Below, piece after piece: positions 14,514-23,652 of a DNA stretch of 33,641 bases. Below the pieces are notes generated by a model that saw nothing but the letters and a program-made list of their open reading frames with translations, was not told the DNA's origin and ran no database searches. The DNA is from Saccharofermentans sp. (GTDB lineage: Bacteria > Bacillota > Clostridia > Saccharofermentanales > Saccharofermentanaceae), in the NCBI GenBank assembly GCA_024692235.1, contig JAILMW010000035.1, positions 1 to 33,641 on the forward strand, given 5' to 3'. How positions within the stretch are numbered: the first letter of the stretch is position 1; each line of letters opens with the position of its first letter. The translations under genes were made by a program, and so were the position numbers.

Positions 14514-16703
14514 ATGTTGGCAATACTGTATCTGATACTCTGCCTGGTATACGGCATTTCGCTCATCTCTCTGTGCATCCCGGATGTGCGACGTCTTTAT
14601 GCGGCATGCTCTCCTTCCAAGAAGACGGTTTCCAAGATACCCGCACATATATTCGTTGTACCCGCAGGTTCTGTCATAGGCATGATCCTCGTTGCCACCT
14701 TCAACTACTATCTGACGCTCGCTTTAAGTCACGGTATGCATAACGGCGACTTCTGCAAGAGATTATCGGTTCTGATAACTTTCGCTGTCTTTGTTGTACT
14801 CATCGCCACCAACCTTATGTTGTGCCTCAAAAGAGATCCTTCCTCCAAGGAGAATTCCTCTCTTCCCGAATATAAGAATACGATCGGTAATACGCTATAC
14901 TACGGCATATGTACGGTAGTATTCACTGTTGCTTCCGCTTTTCTTATGTTCTACACATACAAGATCTCAGGCGGCGAACTCATGGCGGGATACTCGACTT
15001 TCTCGGACCTTTCCCCTCATACGGCTATGGTCTCATCCTTCGGTGTCGGTTTTAACTTCCCGACTCAGTACATGCACTTCTCAGGCGACGGGATCCAGTA
15101 CCATTTCTTCTTCTATTACCTTTGCGGAATGCTTCAGTACCTGGGACTTCCCATAGACTGGGCCATCAACATTCCCAGCATTGCAGTAATGGTATCAGCT
15201 TTCGAGCTCATGGGGCTTATCTCAGTGCTTCTTTTCAGGAGAAGAGCTTCCTTTGCGATCGCTCCCGTGCTCGTGCTCTTCAGAAGCTCACTTAACGTAT
15301 TTCAGCATATAAAGGAACTTCACGAGCTCGGCATCCCCGCTAAGGCCGTTGCCGAGAGCATACTTCACAGCTCCGTATGGTACGGCAACACTCCATACGA
15401 CAGCTGGGGCATATGGGCAGTTAACGTCTACGCCAACCAGCGACATCTGATGCTCGGCGTATCCTGCATACTTATCCTTATGCTTCTTACTATCCCCTTC
15501 CTTAGAAGGATGGATATCCGTCTTCTCAAGGCTGAGCGAAAGGCACTTGTTAAGACATTCTTGTGGTCAAGAGAAGCATGGCTTTGGAGCAAGGACGATC
15601 CCATGCATCCTGTGGGGATACTTCTCCTGTCATGCCTTATCGTGTCCGTGATGCCGTTCTTCCACGGCTCCGCGCTCATCGCATTGCTGCTGGTACTCCT
15701 CGTGATGGCGATCTTCTCGGAAAGCAGGATCATCTACGCTTCAGTCGCTGCCTGCTCTGTTACTTCGGCATTTATACAGACGAAGATCTTCGCAGGGACC
15801 GCCTCCAACGTCGTTAAGTTCCAACCCGTAAGCGGATTTGTTATGACGGATAAGACTCCCAAAGGTACCCTCACTTATCTTGTTACGATAACAGGTCTTA
15901 CGCTTATAATCGCAGTCATATTCGCCATAGCGCTCCTTGTAAGGGATCTTATCAAGAACAAGCCAATATACAGGACACTTCTGGCTCTTGCATTCGGTGC
16001 GCCTTTTGTATTCGCATTCAACTATCAGGTATCTCTTGAGATGCTGGCAAACCACAAGTTCATACAGATATCTCTGATCCTGCTGGACATCTTTGTGGCA
16101 GGAGCTCTCTCCATGCTCCTCGTACCTCCCGTCAAGCAAAAGGATCCTTCCGCTACCGGGGAAGATAATAAGGGTATGCTTAACAGGCCCGTATATATCC
16201 TCGTCAGAGTCGCTGCGGCAGTTGTCGCATGTATACTTCTCGTCCCCCTCACAGCGACGGGAATAAGCGAATGGGCAACATATATCAACCTCAACAAGAA
16301 CTACATCCCGGTAGATACAAAGTCCGAGGTCGTTCGATGGATCGAGGAAAATACTGATCCCGGAGACGTTTTCCTCACACCTCAGTGGGCCATGGACCGT
16401 TTCTACCTCGCAGGACGTCCTGCTTACTACGGACACGCTTACTACGCATGGTCCGCGGGACATGACACGAGGACGAGAGAGCAGATCTATTACTGGCTCA
16501 TCTCAGGATGCGGCGGAGATATCGACGAGTTCAGGCGATATTGTCAGGAAAGAGAGATCAGATACCTTATCTACGATCCCGATTACTACTCATATCAGTA
16601 TCCTGAAGGTGTTGACTTCAATGCGGAGTTCTTCTCTTCGAATCTCCAGCAGGTAGCTTATTTCTCAGGGGAAGACGGCACCATAATCTATAAGATCTAT
16701 TAA
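14514..16703 (+). CDS. Multi-spanning GT-C type membrane glycosyltransferase-like protein
   Basis: The 729-residue product has about eleven to thirteen membrane helices and a soluble C-terminal domain of about 140 residues. The segment TFSDLSPHTAMVSSFGVGFN, followed by FPTQYMHFSGDGIQYHFFF, resembles the first periplasmic loop of GT-C enzymes, where an Asp and His before an S-F-x-x-G-x-N-F-P run are usual. The C-terminal domain (SEVVRWIEENTDPGDVFLTP onward) resembles the soluble domain behind other polyprenyl-phosphate-sugar using transferases. Role: transfer of a sugar from a lipid carrier outside the membrane, acceptor unknown. Ribosome binding site GGAGG is 8 bases upstream. It stands alone, divergent from ddl, and ends at a terminator shared with the convergent EF-G gene. 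The exact family is not certain. Confidence 0.75.
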   Translation: MLAILYLILCLVYGISLISLCIPDVRRLYAACSPSKKTVSKIPAHIFVVPAGSVIGMILVATFNYYLTLALSHGMHNGDFCKRLSVLITFAVFVVLIATNLMLCLKRDPSSKENSSLPEYKNTIGNTLYYGICTVVFTVASAFLMFYTYKISGGELMAGYSTFSDLSPHTAMVSSFGVGFNFPTQYMHFSGDGIQYHFFFYYLCGMLQYLGLPIDWAINIPSIAVMVSAFELMGLISVLLFRRRASFAIAPVLVLFRSSLNVFQHIKELHELGIPAKAVAESILHSSVWYGNTPYDSWGIWAVNVYANQRHLMLGVSCILILMLLTIPFLRRMDIRLLKAERKALVKTFLWSREAWLWSKDDPMHPVGILLLSCLIVSVMPFFHGSALIALLLVLLVMAIFSESRIIYASVAACSVTSAFIQTKIFAGTASNVVKFQPVSGFVMTDKTPKGTLTYLVTITGLTLIIAVIFAIALLVRDLIKNKPIYRTLLALAFGAPFVFAFNYQVSLEMLANHKFIQISLILLDIFVAGALSMLLVPPVKQKDPSATGEDNKGMLNRPVYILVRVAAAVVACILLVPLTATGISEWATYINLNKNYIPVDTKSEVVRWIEENTDPGDVFLTPQWAMDRFYLAGRPAYYGHAYYAWSAGHDTRTREQIYYWLISGCGGDIDEFRRYCQEREIRYLIYDPDYYSYQYPEGVDFNAEFFSSNLQQVAYFSGEDGTIIYKIY

Positions 16704-16706
16704 CCA

Positions 16707-16747
16707 AAGAAAACTCCGACCGTTTCCGATCGGAGTTTTCTTCTTTA
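16707..16747. terminator. Bidirectional terminator between convergent genes
   Basis: GAAAACTCCGA (16709-16719) pairs with TCGGAGTTTTC (16730-16740) around a 10-base loop. The stem is flanked by A-rich and T-rich sequence on either side, so it works for both strands. Confidence 0.8.
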
Positions 16748-16769
16748 GGGGAGAAATTCAATAAAGTTA

Positions 16770-18845
16770 TTATTCTTCTTCGCTCTTACTTGCCGCGATG
16801 ACCTTCTCGGATACTTCCGGAGGTGCGGGCTCGTATCTTGCATGTGAGAGTGCGAACCAGCCTCTGCCCTGAGTCATGGACTTAAGGTCAGTAGCATAAT
16901 CAGCCATCTCGGATGTAGGTACTTCAGCAGATACTACGGAACCGTCCTCATCCGTATCGATACCCATGATGCGCCCTCTTCTCTTGTTCATGTCGCCCAT
17001 GATATCACCCTGCTTCTCTTCGGGGATATGTACCTCGACTGAGCTTATGGGTTCAAGGAGGATAGGATTTGCCTGCTCCATACCGTTCTTGAATGCGAGG
17101 TTGGCGGCGATCTTGAAAGCCATCTCGGAGGAGTCTACGTCGTGGTAGGAACCGTCTACGAGAGTAGCTTTAAGGTTAACTACGGGATAACCTGCCAGGA
17201 TACCCTTCTTAACGGACTCCTGAAGGCCCTTCTCGACTGCCGGGAAGAAGTTCTTGGGAACTGCACCGCCGAATACCTTCTCGTCGAATACAAGCTCTTC
17301 CGAAGCGGGATTGGGCTCGAACTCGATCCATACGTCACCATACTGGCCGTGACCGCCGGACTGCTTCTTGTGCTTACCCTGAACCTTGACCTTCTTTCTT
17401 ATAGCCTCTCTGTAAGGAACCTTCGGCTCGCCGAGCTCGGCATCCACCTTGAACTTCTCTTTGAGCTTGCTGACAAGTACCTTGAGCTGCATTTCGCCAA
17501 GACCGGAGATTACCATCTGCTTTGTCTCGGGATTATTCGTTATGGTGAAGCAGCGATCCTCGTCCATAAGCTTCTGAAGGCCTGCGATGATCTTATCCTC
17601 ATCACCCTTCGTCTTAGGCTTGATGCTCTTACTGAGGCAAGGTGTGGGGAAGTTGATCTTAGGCATCTCAAGGATACGTGCCTTATCGCACAATGTATCG
17701 TTTGTCTCCGTTATCGCGAGCTTACTCGTAGCTCCGATCTCACCTGCGGAAAGAGTATCCGTAGGGATCTGCTTATTACCGAGGAGATAGAAGAGGTTTC
17801 CTACTCTCTCATCCTTCTCCTTAGTTGCGTTATATACTGTCGTATTAGCCTTAAGCACGCCTGCGTTGACCTTCATTATGGAGATCTTTCCTACGAAAGG
17901 ATCCGCGATGGTCTTAAATACGAATGCTGCAAGAGGATCGTCCACATTGCACTGAACCTGCTCCGTGGAACCGTCGGGGTGAGTTCCGGGAAGTGTAGGC
18001 TTCTTACCTGCCGGCGGTGTATCCTTAGCGATACAGTTAAGGAGGAAATCAACTCCCCAGTTCATGTAAGCAGATCCGCAGTAGATGGGATGAAGCTTAC
18101 CTTCTCTGAAGCCTGCGTGTACTCCGTGTCTGAACTCATCCTCCGTGAAAGGCTCTCCTGCGAAGAACTTCTCCATAAGCTTATCGTCAGCTTCGGCAAC
18201 AACTTCGTTGACCTTCTCCTGAAGCTCGTCGATCCTGGGGTTATACTCTTCGGGAAGAGGGAACTCCGTAAGGGAACCTGACTTCTTATCAACAGAGAAA
18301 GCCTTGCGGTTCATGACATCGACAATTCCGGTCATCTCTCCGTTTTCCATGATCGGGAACGAGAGCGGGATAACACTGGGGCCGTAGCGATTCATCATAC
18401 GCTCTGTAACAGCCTCAAAATCTGCATTGGGTTCATCCATTCTGTTAACGAAGAATAAGAAAGGTACGTTCTTGCTCTTAAGAAGTCTTATAGCCTTCTC
18501 GGAACCAACTGATGTACCGCCCTTTGCGGATATAAGAACTATACCGCTGTCCGCGATCCTTATACCGGACATCTCCTCGCCGAGGAAATCGAAATCACCG
18601 GGAGTGTCAATAATATTGATCTTGCTGCCCTTGTAGTCACAACTGGCAAGCGAGGTCGAGATCGATATCTGTCTCTTCTTCTCTTCAGGCTCGAAATCCA
18701 TCACAGTATTGCCGTCAGCGGGTCTACCGAGTCTGTCGATAGTCTTGGTACAGAACAGCATAGCTTCTGCAAGAGAAGTCTTGCCTGAGCCGGCGTGGCC
18801 AAGCAATGTGATATTACGTATCTTGTCTGCGGAATAATTTCCCAT
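16770..18845 (-). CDS. Elongation factor G-like GTPase (EF-G paralogue)
   Basis: The 691-residue translational GTPase has the P-loop GHAGSGKT (16-23), DTPGDFDF as G3 and NRMD as the NKxD variant. It carries EF-G domains II-V, with the domain IV region around KHKKQSGGHGQYGDVWIEFE and domain V ending in ALSHARYEPAP. Canonical EF-G has GHIDAGKTT, and the GHAGSGKT form marks the EF-G-like subgroup found beside true fusA in many Clostridia and Actinobacteria. Its role is unsettled (a translocation or ribosome-recovery variant). ATG 18845 was chosen because AAGGAGG lies 8 bases upstream; an in-frame extension to 18932 lacks such a site. A perfect TATAAT (18882-18887) without a clear -35 lies about 40 bases upstream. 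Confidence 0.88.
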   Translation of the reverse strand: MGNYSADKIRNITLLGHAGSGKTSLAEAMLFCTKTIDRLGRPADGNTVMDFEPEEKKRQISISTSLASCDYKGSKINIIDTPGDFDFLGEEMSGIRIADSGIVLISAKGGTSVGSEKAIRLLKSKNVPFLFFVNRMDEPNADFEAVTERMMNRYGPSVIPLSFPIMENGEMTGIVDVMNRKAFSVDKKSGSLTEFPLPEEYNPRIDELQEKVNEVVAEADDKLMEKFFAGEPFTEDEFRHGVHAGFREGKLHPIYCGSAYMNWGVDFLLNCIAKDTPPAGKKPTLPGTHPDGSTEQVQCNVDDPLAAFVFKTIADPFVGKISIMKVNAGVLKANTTVYNATKEKDERVGNLFYLLGNKQIPTDTLSAGEIGATSKLAITETNDTLCDKARILEMPKINFPTPCLSKSIKPKTKGDEDKIIAGLQKLMDEDRCFTITNNPETKQMVISGLGEMQLKVLVSKLKEKFKVDAELGEPKVPYREAIRKKVKVQGKHKKQSGGHGQYGDVWIEFEPNPASEELVFDEKVFGGAVPKNFFPAVEKGLQESVKKGILAGYPVVNLKATLVDGSYHDVDSSEMAFKIAANLAFKNGMEQANPILLEPISSVEVHIPEEKQGDIMGDMNKRRGRIMGIDTDEDGSVVSAEVPTSEMADYATDLKSMTQGRGWFALSHARYEPAPPEVSEKVIAASKSEEE

Positions 18846-18963
18846 GAGTCCGTCCTCCTTTGGATTTACAATGTAGTTTCCATTATAAAGGTTATTCTGT
18901 GCGTTTTCCACAAATAGTTGGGCAAAAACCAATGTTTTTTGTGTAATTGTAAACAGAAAACGG

Positions 18964-19000
18964 ACAAAAAAGAGCGCACAGACAAAAGCTGCCTGTGCGC
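18964..19000 (-). terminator. Rho-independent terminator of the zinc-ribbon coiled-coil gene
   Basis: GCGCACAG (18993-19000) pairs with CTGTGCGC (18974-18981) and is followed on the minus strand by TCTTTTTT. Confidence 0.85.
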
Positions 19001-19030
19001 CCTCGGAAATCCTATAAAATTGTTCGTATC

Positions 19031-20719
19031 TTATTTCTTACGAGGTCTCTCGAAGATCAATACGACTCTGTCAGCCTTGCTGATATATGCTCCGACTGAA
19101 AGAGATCCGGAAGAATTATCATTGCCCGACAGTGAGCTCTGGAGCTTGCCGCCGTCATCGTTGATAACGGATGTAAGCTTCCATCCATCTGAAGATCTCT
19201 TCTGAAGTATGGAATTAATACCGTCTGCATCCACTTCACTCTGGCCATTGTGATTAACAACGTCAACACAATACTCCTTGGGGCCGAAGTCAGCTCCGCC
19301 GCCTATAGCACCGGAAGCTACCTTCTTCTGCAGATCAGCAATTGAAGCTTCCAAAGACTTGATCTTCTCGTTCAAATCATCTCTCTCTTTCTCCATAGCT
19401 TTGATTTGCTGCTCCTTCTCTTCTATTTCCTTTAACAGTGTGCCTTTCTCACTCTCCTTAAGAGCTACGTCCTTAAGGAAAACGGCGCGCTTCTCAGCAT
19501 CGAGAATGATCTCCTCTGCTGCAGCTCTTGCCGTAACTTCGATAGTCTTCGAATCTGCGATGACCTGCTGGGCCTTATCGTAATCGCCCTTGATGGCTTC
19601 GATCTGATTACCCCACTCGGTAGCCTGATCCTCGTAAGCCTTGATCTGCTCATCGTATTCCTTGCGCTTAGCTTCCATCTCCTCTTTCTCTTTGGCGATG
19701 TCAGCTTCAAGTGCCTCCTTCTGAGCTACTATCTTATCTGCTTCAGCTGCGATCTTCTCGATCTCGCTTCTCTGGTTGGCAACTTCAGCGAGAACATCGT
19801 CTCTCTGCTTAGCTGCTTCTTCAGCCTCGGCAATGACCTGCTCAGCCTGAGCCCTGATCTGGTCGATCTCGACCTGAGCCTGCTGCTGCTGTGCTTCGAT
19901 GCCTGCGACTATTGTATCACGCTGATTTGTGATCTGTGCGAGTTCGGCCTCGGCAGCTTCCTTGGCCTTGATCGCCTCGCCTGCCTGCTTCTCAAGGATA
20001 TCCTTACCGTCCTTCTCGAGCTTCTCGAGTTCGGCCTTCTTTGCATCGATAGCAGATTCCTGTTCCTTCTGCTGAGCTTCATACTCCTTCTTGAGGCTCT
20101 CGGACTTCTCGAGGAAAGCCTGTGCTTCAGTTGCCTCAGCAACGAGTATGTCTCTCTTCTTCAGAACTTCGGCATATTCGGCATCGATCTTGGAAGCTGC
20201 TTCATTGATCTCCTTCTGAGCCGCTTCGATCATCTTCTGCTGTTCCTGCTCGGCGAGCTTTATCATCTCGTCGTACTTAGCCTGACCTTCGTCGATCTTC
20301 TCCTGCTTAGCCTTCTCTCCTGCGGAACGAGCCTCGATTATCCTGGCTCTCTCCTTCTCGACCTCGGCTCTTGTCTCATTGAGCTCTGACTCGAGCTTGA
20401 GCTTCTCATCTATAGCCTGCTTCTGAAGTGCCGCATATTCGCTGTCGAGTCTTAACTTCTCTGATTCGAACTGTGCCGTGATGGTTGCTATCTCTCTGTT
20501 GATCTTCTCCCTGATCTCAGCAAGATGCTTCTCTTCTTCTGATCTCTTAGCTTCCGTTCTTGCAAGGTTCTCTTCTTCCTTCTTGCTTAACACCTGCTGG
20601 GCTTCAGCTATGGCGGCGTCAGTATCTCCGCCGGAGGCCTTCTGGAAATCATATTTACACATGGAGCAACGAGCGACATTGTCACCCATCATAACTCCGC
20701 AAACAGGACACTTTTTCAT
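19031..20719 (-). CDS. Zinc-ribbon / long coiled-coil protein with C-terminal DUF4177-like domain
   Basis: The 562-residue product starts with a zinc ribbon (C4-x2-C7 and C18-x2-C21). It continues as an uninterrupted Glu/Lys/Ala-rich coiled coil (about residues 35-475) and ends in a small domain (about 480-562). That domain has the layout of DUF4177 (EYCVDVV, SSDGWKLTSVI, DRVVLIFERP). There is no signal peptide or membrane helix, so it is cytoplasmic. The family role is unknown. The architecture suggests a structural or tethering protein of about 60 nm if the coil is continuous (inference). Ribosome binding site AGGAG is about 9 bases upstream. TATAAT at 20776-20781 gives a plausible start of transcription, and the leader contains a 7-bp perfect hairpin (TGTGTCC/GGACACA). 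It is monocistronic, closed by its own terminator. Confidence 0.8.
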   Translation of the reverse strand: MKKCPVCGVMMGDNVARCSMCKYDFQKASGGDTDAAIAEAQQVLSKKEEENLARTEAKRSEEEKHLAEIREKINREIATITAQFESEKLRLDSEYAALQKQAIDEKLKLESELNETRAEVEKERARIIEARSAGEKAKQEKIDEGQAKYDEMIKLAEQEQQKMIEAAQKEINEAASKIDAEYAEVLKKRDILVAEATEAQAFLEKSESLKKEYEAQQKEQESAIDAKKAELEKLEKDGKDILEKQAGEAIKAKEAAEAELAQITNQRDTIVAGIEAQQQQAQVEIDQIRAQAEQVIAEAEEAAKQRDDVLAEVANQRSEIEKIAAEADKIVAQKEALEADIAKEKEEMEAKRKEYDEQIKAYEDQATEWGNQIEAIKGDYDKAQQVIADSKTIEVTARAAAEEIILDAEKRAVFLKDVALKESEKGTLLKEIEEKEQQIKAMEKERDDLNEKIKSLEASIADLQKKVASGAIGGGADFGPKEYCVDVVNHNGQSEVDADGINSILQKRSSDGWKLTSVINDDGGKLQSSLSGNDNSSGSLSVGAYISKADRVVLIFERPRKK

Positions 20720-20918
20720 TACGTGATACTCCTAATGTCAGATGTGGGTTGTGTCCTTGGGACACATACGAACATATTATACACCAAATGTCAGAAAATC
20801 ATTACTATCATTCTTTCTTTTTTGTTAATTAAGTACAAAAGTCTTAAAGGCACTCGAAAACGTCATGTTTTCAATGTATAACTAGATTTGCGAAATTACT
20901 TTTCGGAGGGTTATAAAG

Positions 20919-22436
20919 GTGAATAAATACGCGCTCAAAGCCGTATCTCTGCTGCTTGTTGCGGTCATGGGCTTTAGCTTTACATCATGTCGCAAGAAGA
21001 AAAAGACTCCGACTTACGGAGGGACCGCCACGGTAGGTATCACCGAAGTCCCCGATTGCCTGGATCCTCATAAAGCTGATTCTGAAGCTGAAAGAGAGAT
21101 CCTCATCAATATATTCGAGAGCCTCTTCAAGTACAATTCCAAAGGCGAGCTCAAGCCTAATCTGGCATCGGAAGTTACGATATCTCCCGATGCCCGCTCA
21201 TATACTTTCACACTGAAGGAAAACATCAGGTTCCACGACGGATCTACTCTCGACGGTGCGGATGTAGCTTATTCCATAAAGAGAGCCGCAGGCCTGCTTC
21301 CCGGGCAGGACGGTACTCCTCTTATCCCCGAACTCGATACTGTAACGAATGTCACGACGGACCTTCTCACTGTAACTGTCACTCTCGATGCCCCCGACGC
21401 CGAGCTCATAGCTCTTTATACAACGGCGATAATCCCCGACGGAACAACCGATATCGAGACTACTATGACAGGCTCCGGTCCGTTCAAGTTCGTCTCATAC
21501 GAGCCGGGGCAGGAATTCATCCTCGCCAGGAACGAAGACTACAGGAAGTCAGAAGTCCCCTATCTTGATTCACTGATATTCAAATTCTATCCCGATATCG
21601 ATTCCGCTTTCATCGACCTTCAGAACGGCACTATCGATATCCTTCCCTATATCACTCCCGAGATGGCTGCCGCTTTGGATCCCGAAGCATTCCGCATCCA
21701 GAGCAAAGCCTCGAATACGGTTCAGATCTTCGCATTCAATAACGAAGTTGAACCCTTGAACGACATCAAGGTCAGACAGGCTATCAGCTACGCAATAGAC
21801 AGGGACGACATAATCACTCAGACAACAGGCGACAGAGGCGAGAGCCTTACCACCGGCATGAGCCCCATCCTCGTAGGTCCCTACAACCCTTCAGTTAACG
21901 GAACATATGCAAGAGATATAGTGACCGCAGAAGCTCTTATGGAGCAGGCAGGTTATGTGAACGGATTCAACCTCACGATAAAGGTATCTTCCGACGATCC
22001 CTTCCAGATCGCTACCGCCAACCTCATTGCAGAGCAGCTTCAGGATATCGATATCCGTGCCAGGGTAGTAGAAGTCGATCCCGATACCTTCGATACTGAA
22101 GTATTCTCCGAGGGAGATTATGAGACTGCACTCTTATCCTTAACTTCCGCTTTTGATCCTTACGATGTCATCTCAAGATACGACTCTGAGAGCAGTGACA
22201 ACTTTATCAACTACAGCAACGCTCTCGTCGATATGCGCATACAGCAGATCCCCCTTACGGCAGATACAAACGAGCGCAATGAGCTCTACCATGAGATCCT
22301 CGTTCTCATGACGAACGATGCATGCTCCTGCTACATTCAGGATCCTCATTATATCTGTGCAATTAACAAGCGACTTGCAGGATTCAAGGTATTCCCCGAT
22401 CACGTACTCAGCATGTCATCGGTACATCTCGCCTGA
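20919..22436 (+). CDS. Peptide/nickel-type ABC transporter solute-binding lipoprotein
   Basis: The 505-residue protein of the SBP_bac_5 (OppA/DppA) family is encoded from a GTG start with CGGAGGG 8 bases upstream. The signal peptide ends in a lipobox-like FTSC (C24), so the mature protein is lipid-anchored outside the cell. Family hallmarks are GGTATVGITEVPDCLDPHKA at the mature N-terminus, DARSYTFTLKENIRFHDGST and VRQAISYAIDRDDI. It would bind oligopeptides, or less probably a metal or sugar complex, and hand them to a permease. No permease or ATPase genes lie beside it, so the partner must be elsewhere. It is transcribed divergently from the coiled-coil gene and closed by a terminator. Confidence 0.92.
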   Translation: MNKYALKAVSLLLVAVMGFSFTSCRKKKKTPTYGGTATVGITEVPDCLDPHKADSEAEREILINIFESLFKYNSKGELKPNLASEVTISPDARSYTFTLKENIRFHDGSTLDGADVAYSIKRAAGLLPGQDGTPLIPELDTVTNVTTDLLTVTVTLDAPDAELIALYTTAIIPDGTTDIETTMTGSGPFKFVSYEPGQEFILARNEDYRKSEVPYLDSLIFKFYPDIDSAFIDLQNGTIDILPYITPEMAAALDPEAFRIQSKASNTVQIFAFNNEVEPLNDIKVRQAISYAIDRDDIITQTTGDRGESLTTGMSPILVGPYNPSVNGTYARDIVTAEALMEQAGYVNGFNLTIKVSSDDPFQIATANLIAEQLQDIDIRARVVEVDPDTFDTEVFSEGDYETALLSLTSAFDPYDVISRYDSESSDNFINYSNALVDMRIQQIPLTADTNERNELYHEILVLMTNDACSCYIQDPHYICAINKRLAGFKVFPDHVLSMSSVHLA

Positions 22437-22549
22437 TATACGGAACAGACGATATCACGACAATAGAAACCGACGTATAGCTTAAGATCGTCACGGATCA
22501 GTTTATGTACCGTAACCCAATGCGCACACCGTAATCATCACACAAGATC

Positions 22550-22585
22550 GATCCCCCGGCGGTCAGACCGTCGGGGGATCTTTCA
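22550..22585 (+). terminator. Terminator after the solute-binding protein gene
   Basis: A 14-bp stem (GATCCCCCGGCGGT / ACCGTCGGGGGATC, one G-T pair) with a 3-base loop is followed by TTTC. It lies about 115 bases after the stop codon; nothing recognisable lies between. Confidence 0.75.
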
Positions 22586-22618
22586 AAGGTTATATTCAAA
22601 TATCAGTTTATCGTAGCA

Positions 22619-23491
22619 TCAGCCTGCATAAGTTGTATACTGTGTAACCTCTACTGTAGGAGCGTTATTTCCGTCAACTCTGAATCTGAGATCTACGGAA
22701 GACGTAGGAGGGTTGTACTGATACTGATTAGCAGTATATGTAACTGTGTAAGTACCGTCGTGATTATCAGTGATACCGTATCTCCAGTCATTGCAGTTAT
22801 ATTCAATTACTGCACCGTCAACACGAACCGTAAAACTCTCAACTCGTGTACCGCCGAAAGATGTCGTACCTGTGACTGTAGTATCCGGAACATTAGCACC
22901 GTACTGAGTGCCCCAAGACTGCTGCGTCTGTACATTAGGATCCCAGTGAGTACCGTGTGATACGTTATTGTAAGTAGAGGTAGTACCCTGAGAGGAATAG
23001 TATGTTGTGCTACCGCTTGCAGGAGCAGCTGTCGTTTCAGTAGTAGCAGCTGTTGTTGATGTAGCCGTTGTCTCAGTAGTAGTTGTTGTAGTTGTCGTTG
23101 CAGAAGTTGCTGATGGAGCAGTTGTAGCAGAAGGTGCTGTTGTCTCAGAAGATGCTGCTGTCTCGGAAGAAGCTTCTGTCTCTGATCCTGAACCGCCGCC
23201 TATAACATCTGCATCACCGGAACCGCCTTCACCGTGAGCGTATCCTCCTGCAGCGGAACCTTCAAGTGCCATCTGGATCCTGGTGTTGTTCGATGCATGG
23301 AGTACACGTTCCTTGGTAAGGAGCATTACTTCAGGGAACTCTCTGTTCCTTGCCTGCTCGGCTGCTGTCTGATACCTGTCAAACGAATCTCCGATGCTGA
23401 CTATCGTAACTCCTGCCACGATCGTGATGATTGCTACGACTAATACAGTCTCTATTAACGTAAAACCTTTTTTATTGATATTCTTTTTCAT
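22619..23491 (-). CDS. Type IV pilin-like protein with Thr-rich linker and C-terminal beta-rich region
   Basis: The product is 290 residues. The N-terminus KKGFTLIETVLVVAIITIVA is a class III prepilin signal: cleavage G9/F10, conserved Glu at mature position 5, then the hydrophobic helix. After the N-terminal helix comes a Ser/Glu/Thr/Ala linker (about 101-160, including eight Thr in a row). A beta-rich C-terminal region of about 120 residues with WRYGITDNHDGTYTVTYTA follows. ATG 23491 has GGAGG 8 bases upstream, so the in-frame extension to 23524 is not used. No prepilin peptidase, pilus ATPase or other pilins are nearby. Pilin-family proteins such as CbpC of Ruminococcus albus take part in cellulose adhesion, so an adhesin role is possible but inferred. 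Confidence 0.85.
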   Translation of the reverse strand: MKKNINKKGFTLIETVLVVAIITIVAGVTIVSIGDSFDRYQTAAEQARNREFPEVMLLTKERVLHASNNTRIQMALEGSAAGGYAHGEGGSGDADVIGGGSGSETEASSETAASSETTAPSATTAPSATSATTTTTTTTETTATSTTAATTETTAAPASGSTTYYSSQGTTSTYNNVSHGTHWDPNVQTQQSWGTQYGANVPDTTVTGTTSFGGTRVESFTVRVDGAVIEYNCNDWRYGITDNHDGTYTVTYTANQYQYNPPTSSVDLRFRVDGNNAPTVEVTQYTTYAG

Positions 23492-23652
23492 TGTCTTGTC
23501 CTCCTTGTCTTCATAGCGTTTCATTCATCTATGAGACGATTATATATGGAGGATTTCACGATTTCGTTCATTTTCTCCACAATTTTGTCACATTTTGTGA
23601 AGTATATGTGAACGCCTTGTAAACTAGGCTTTTAAGGCCTTTAGTTCTAAAA

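Noticed and set aside
17142..18281. 379-codon open frame on the plus strand opposite the EF-G-like gene
   Set aside because: The minus-strand protein has all the motifs of a translational GTPase. The plus frame has no recognisable domain and no ribosome binding site.
18846..18932. N-terminal extension of the EF-G-like protein
   Set aside because: The internal ATG has AAGGAGG at ideal spacing, and its product aligns with the family start. The extension covers the promoter -10 region.
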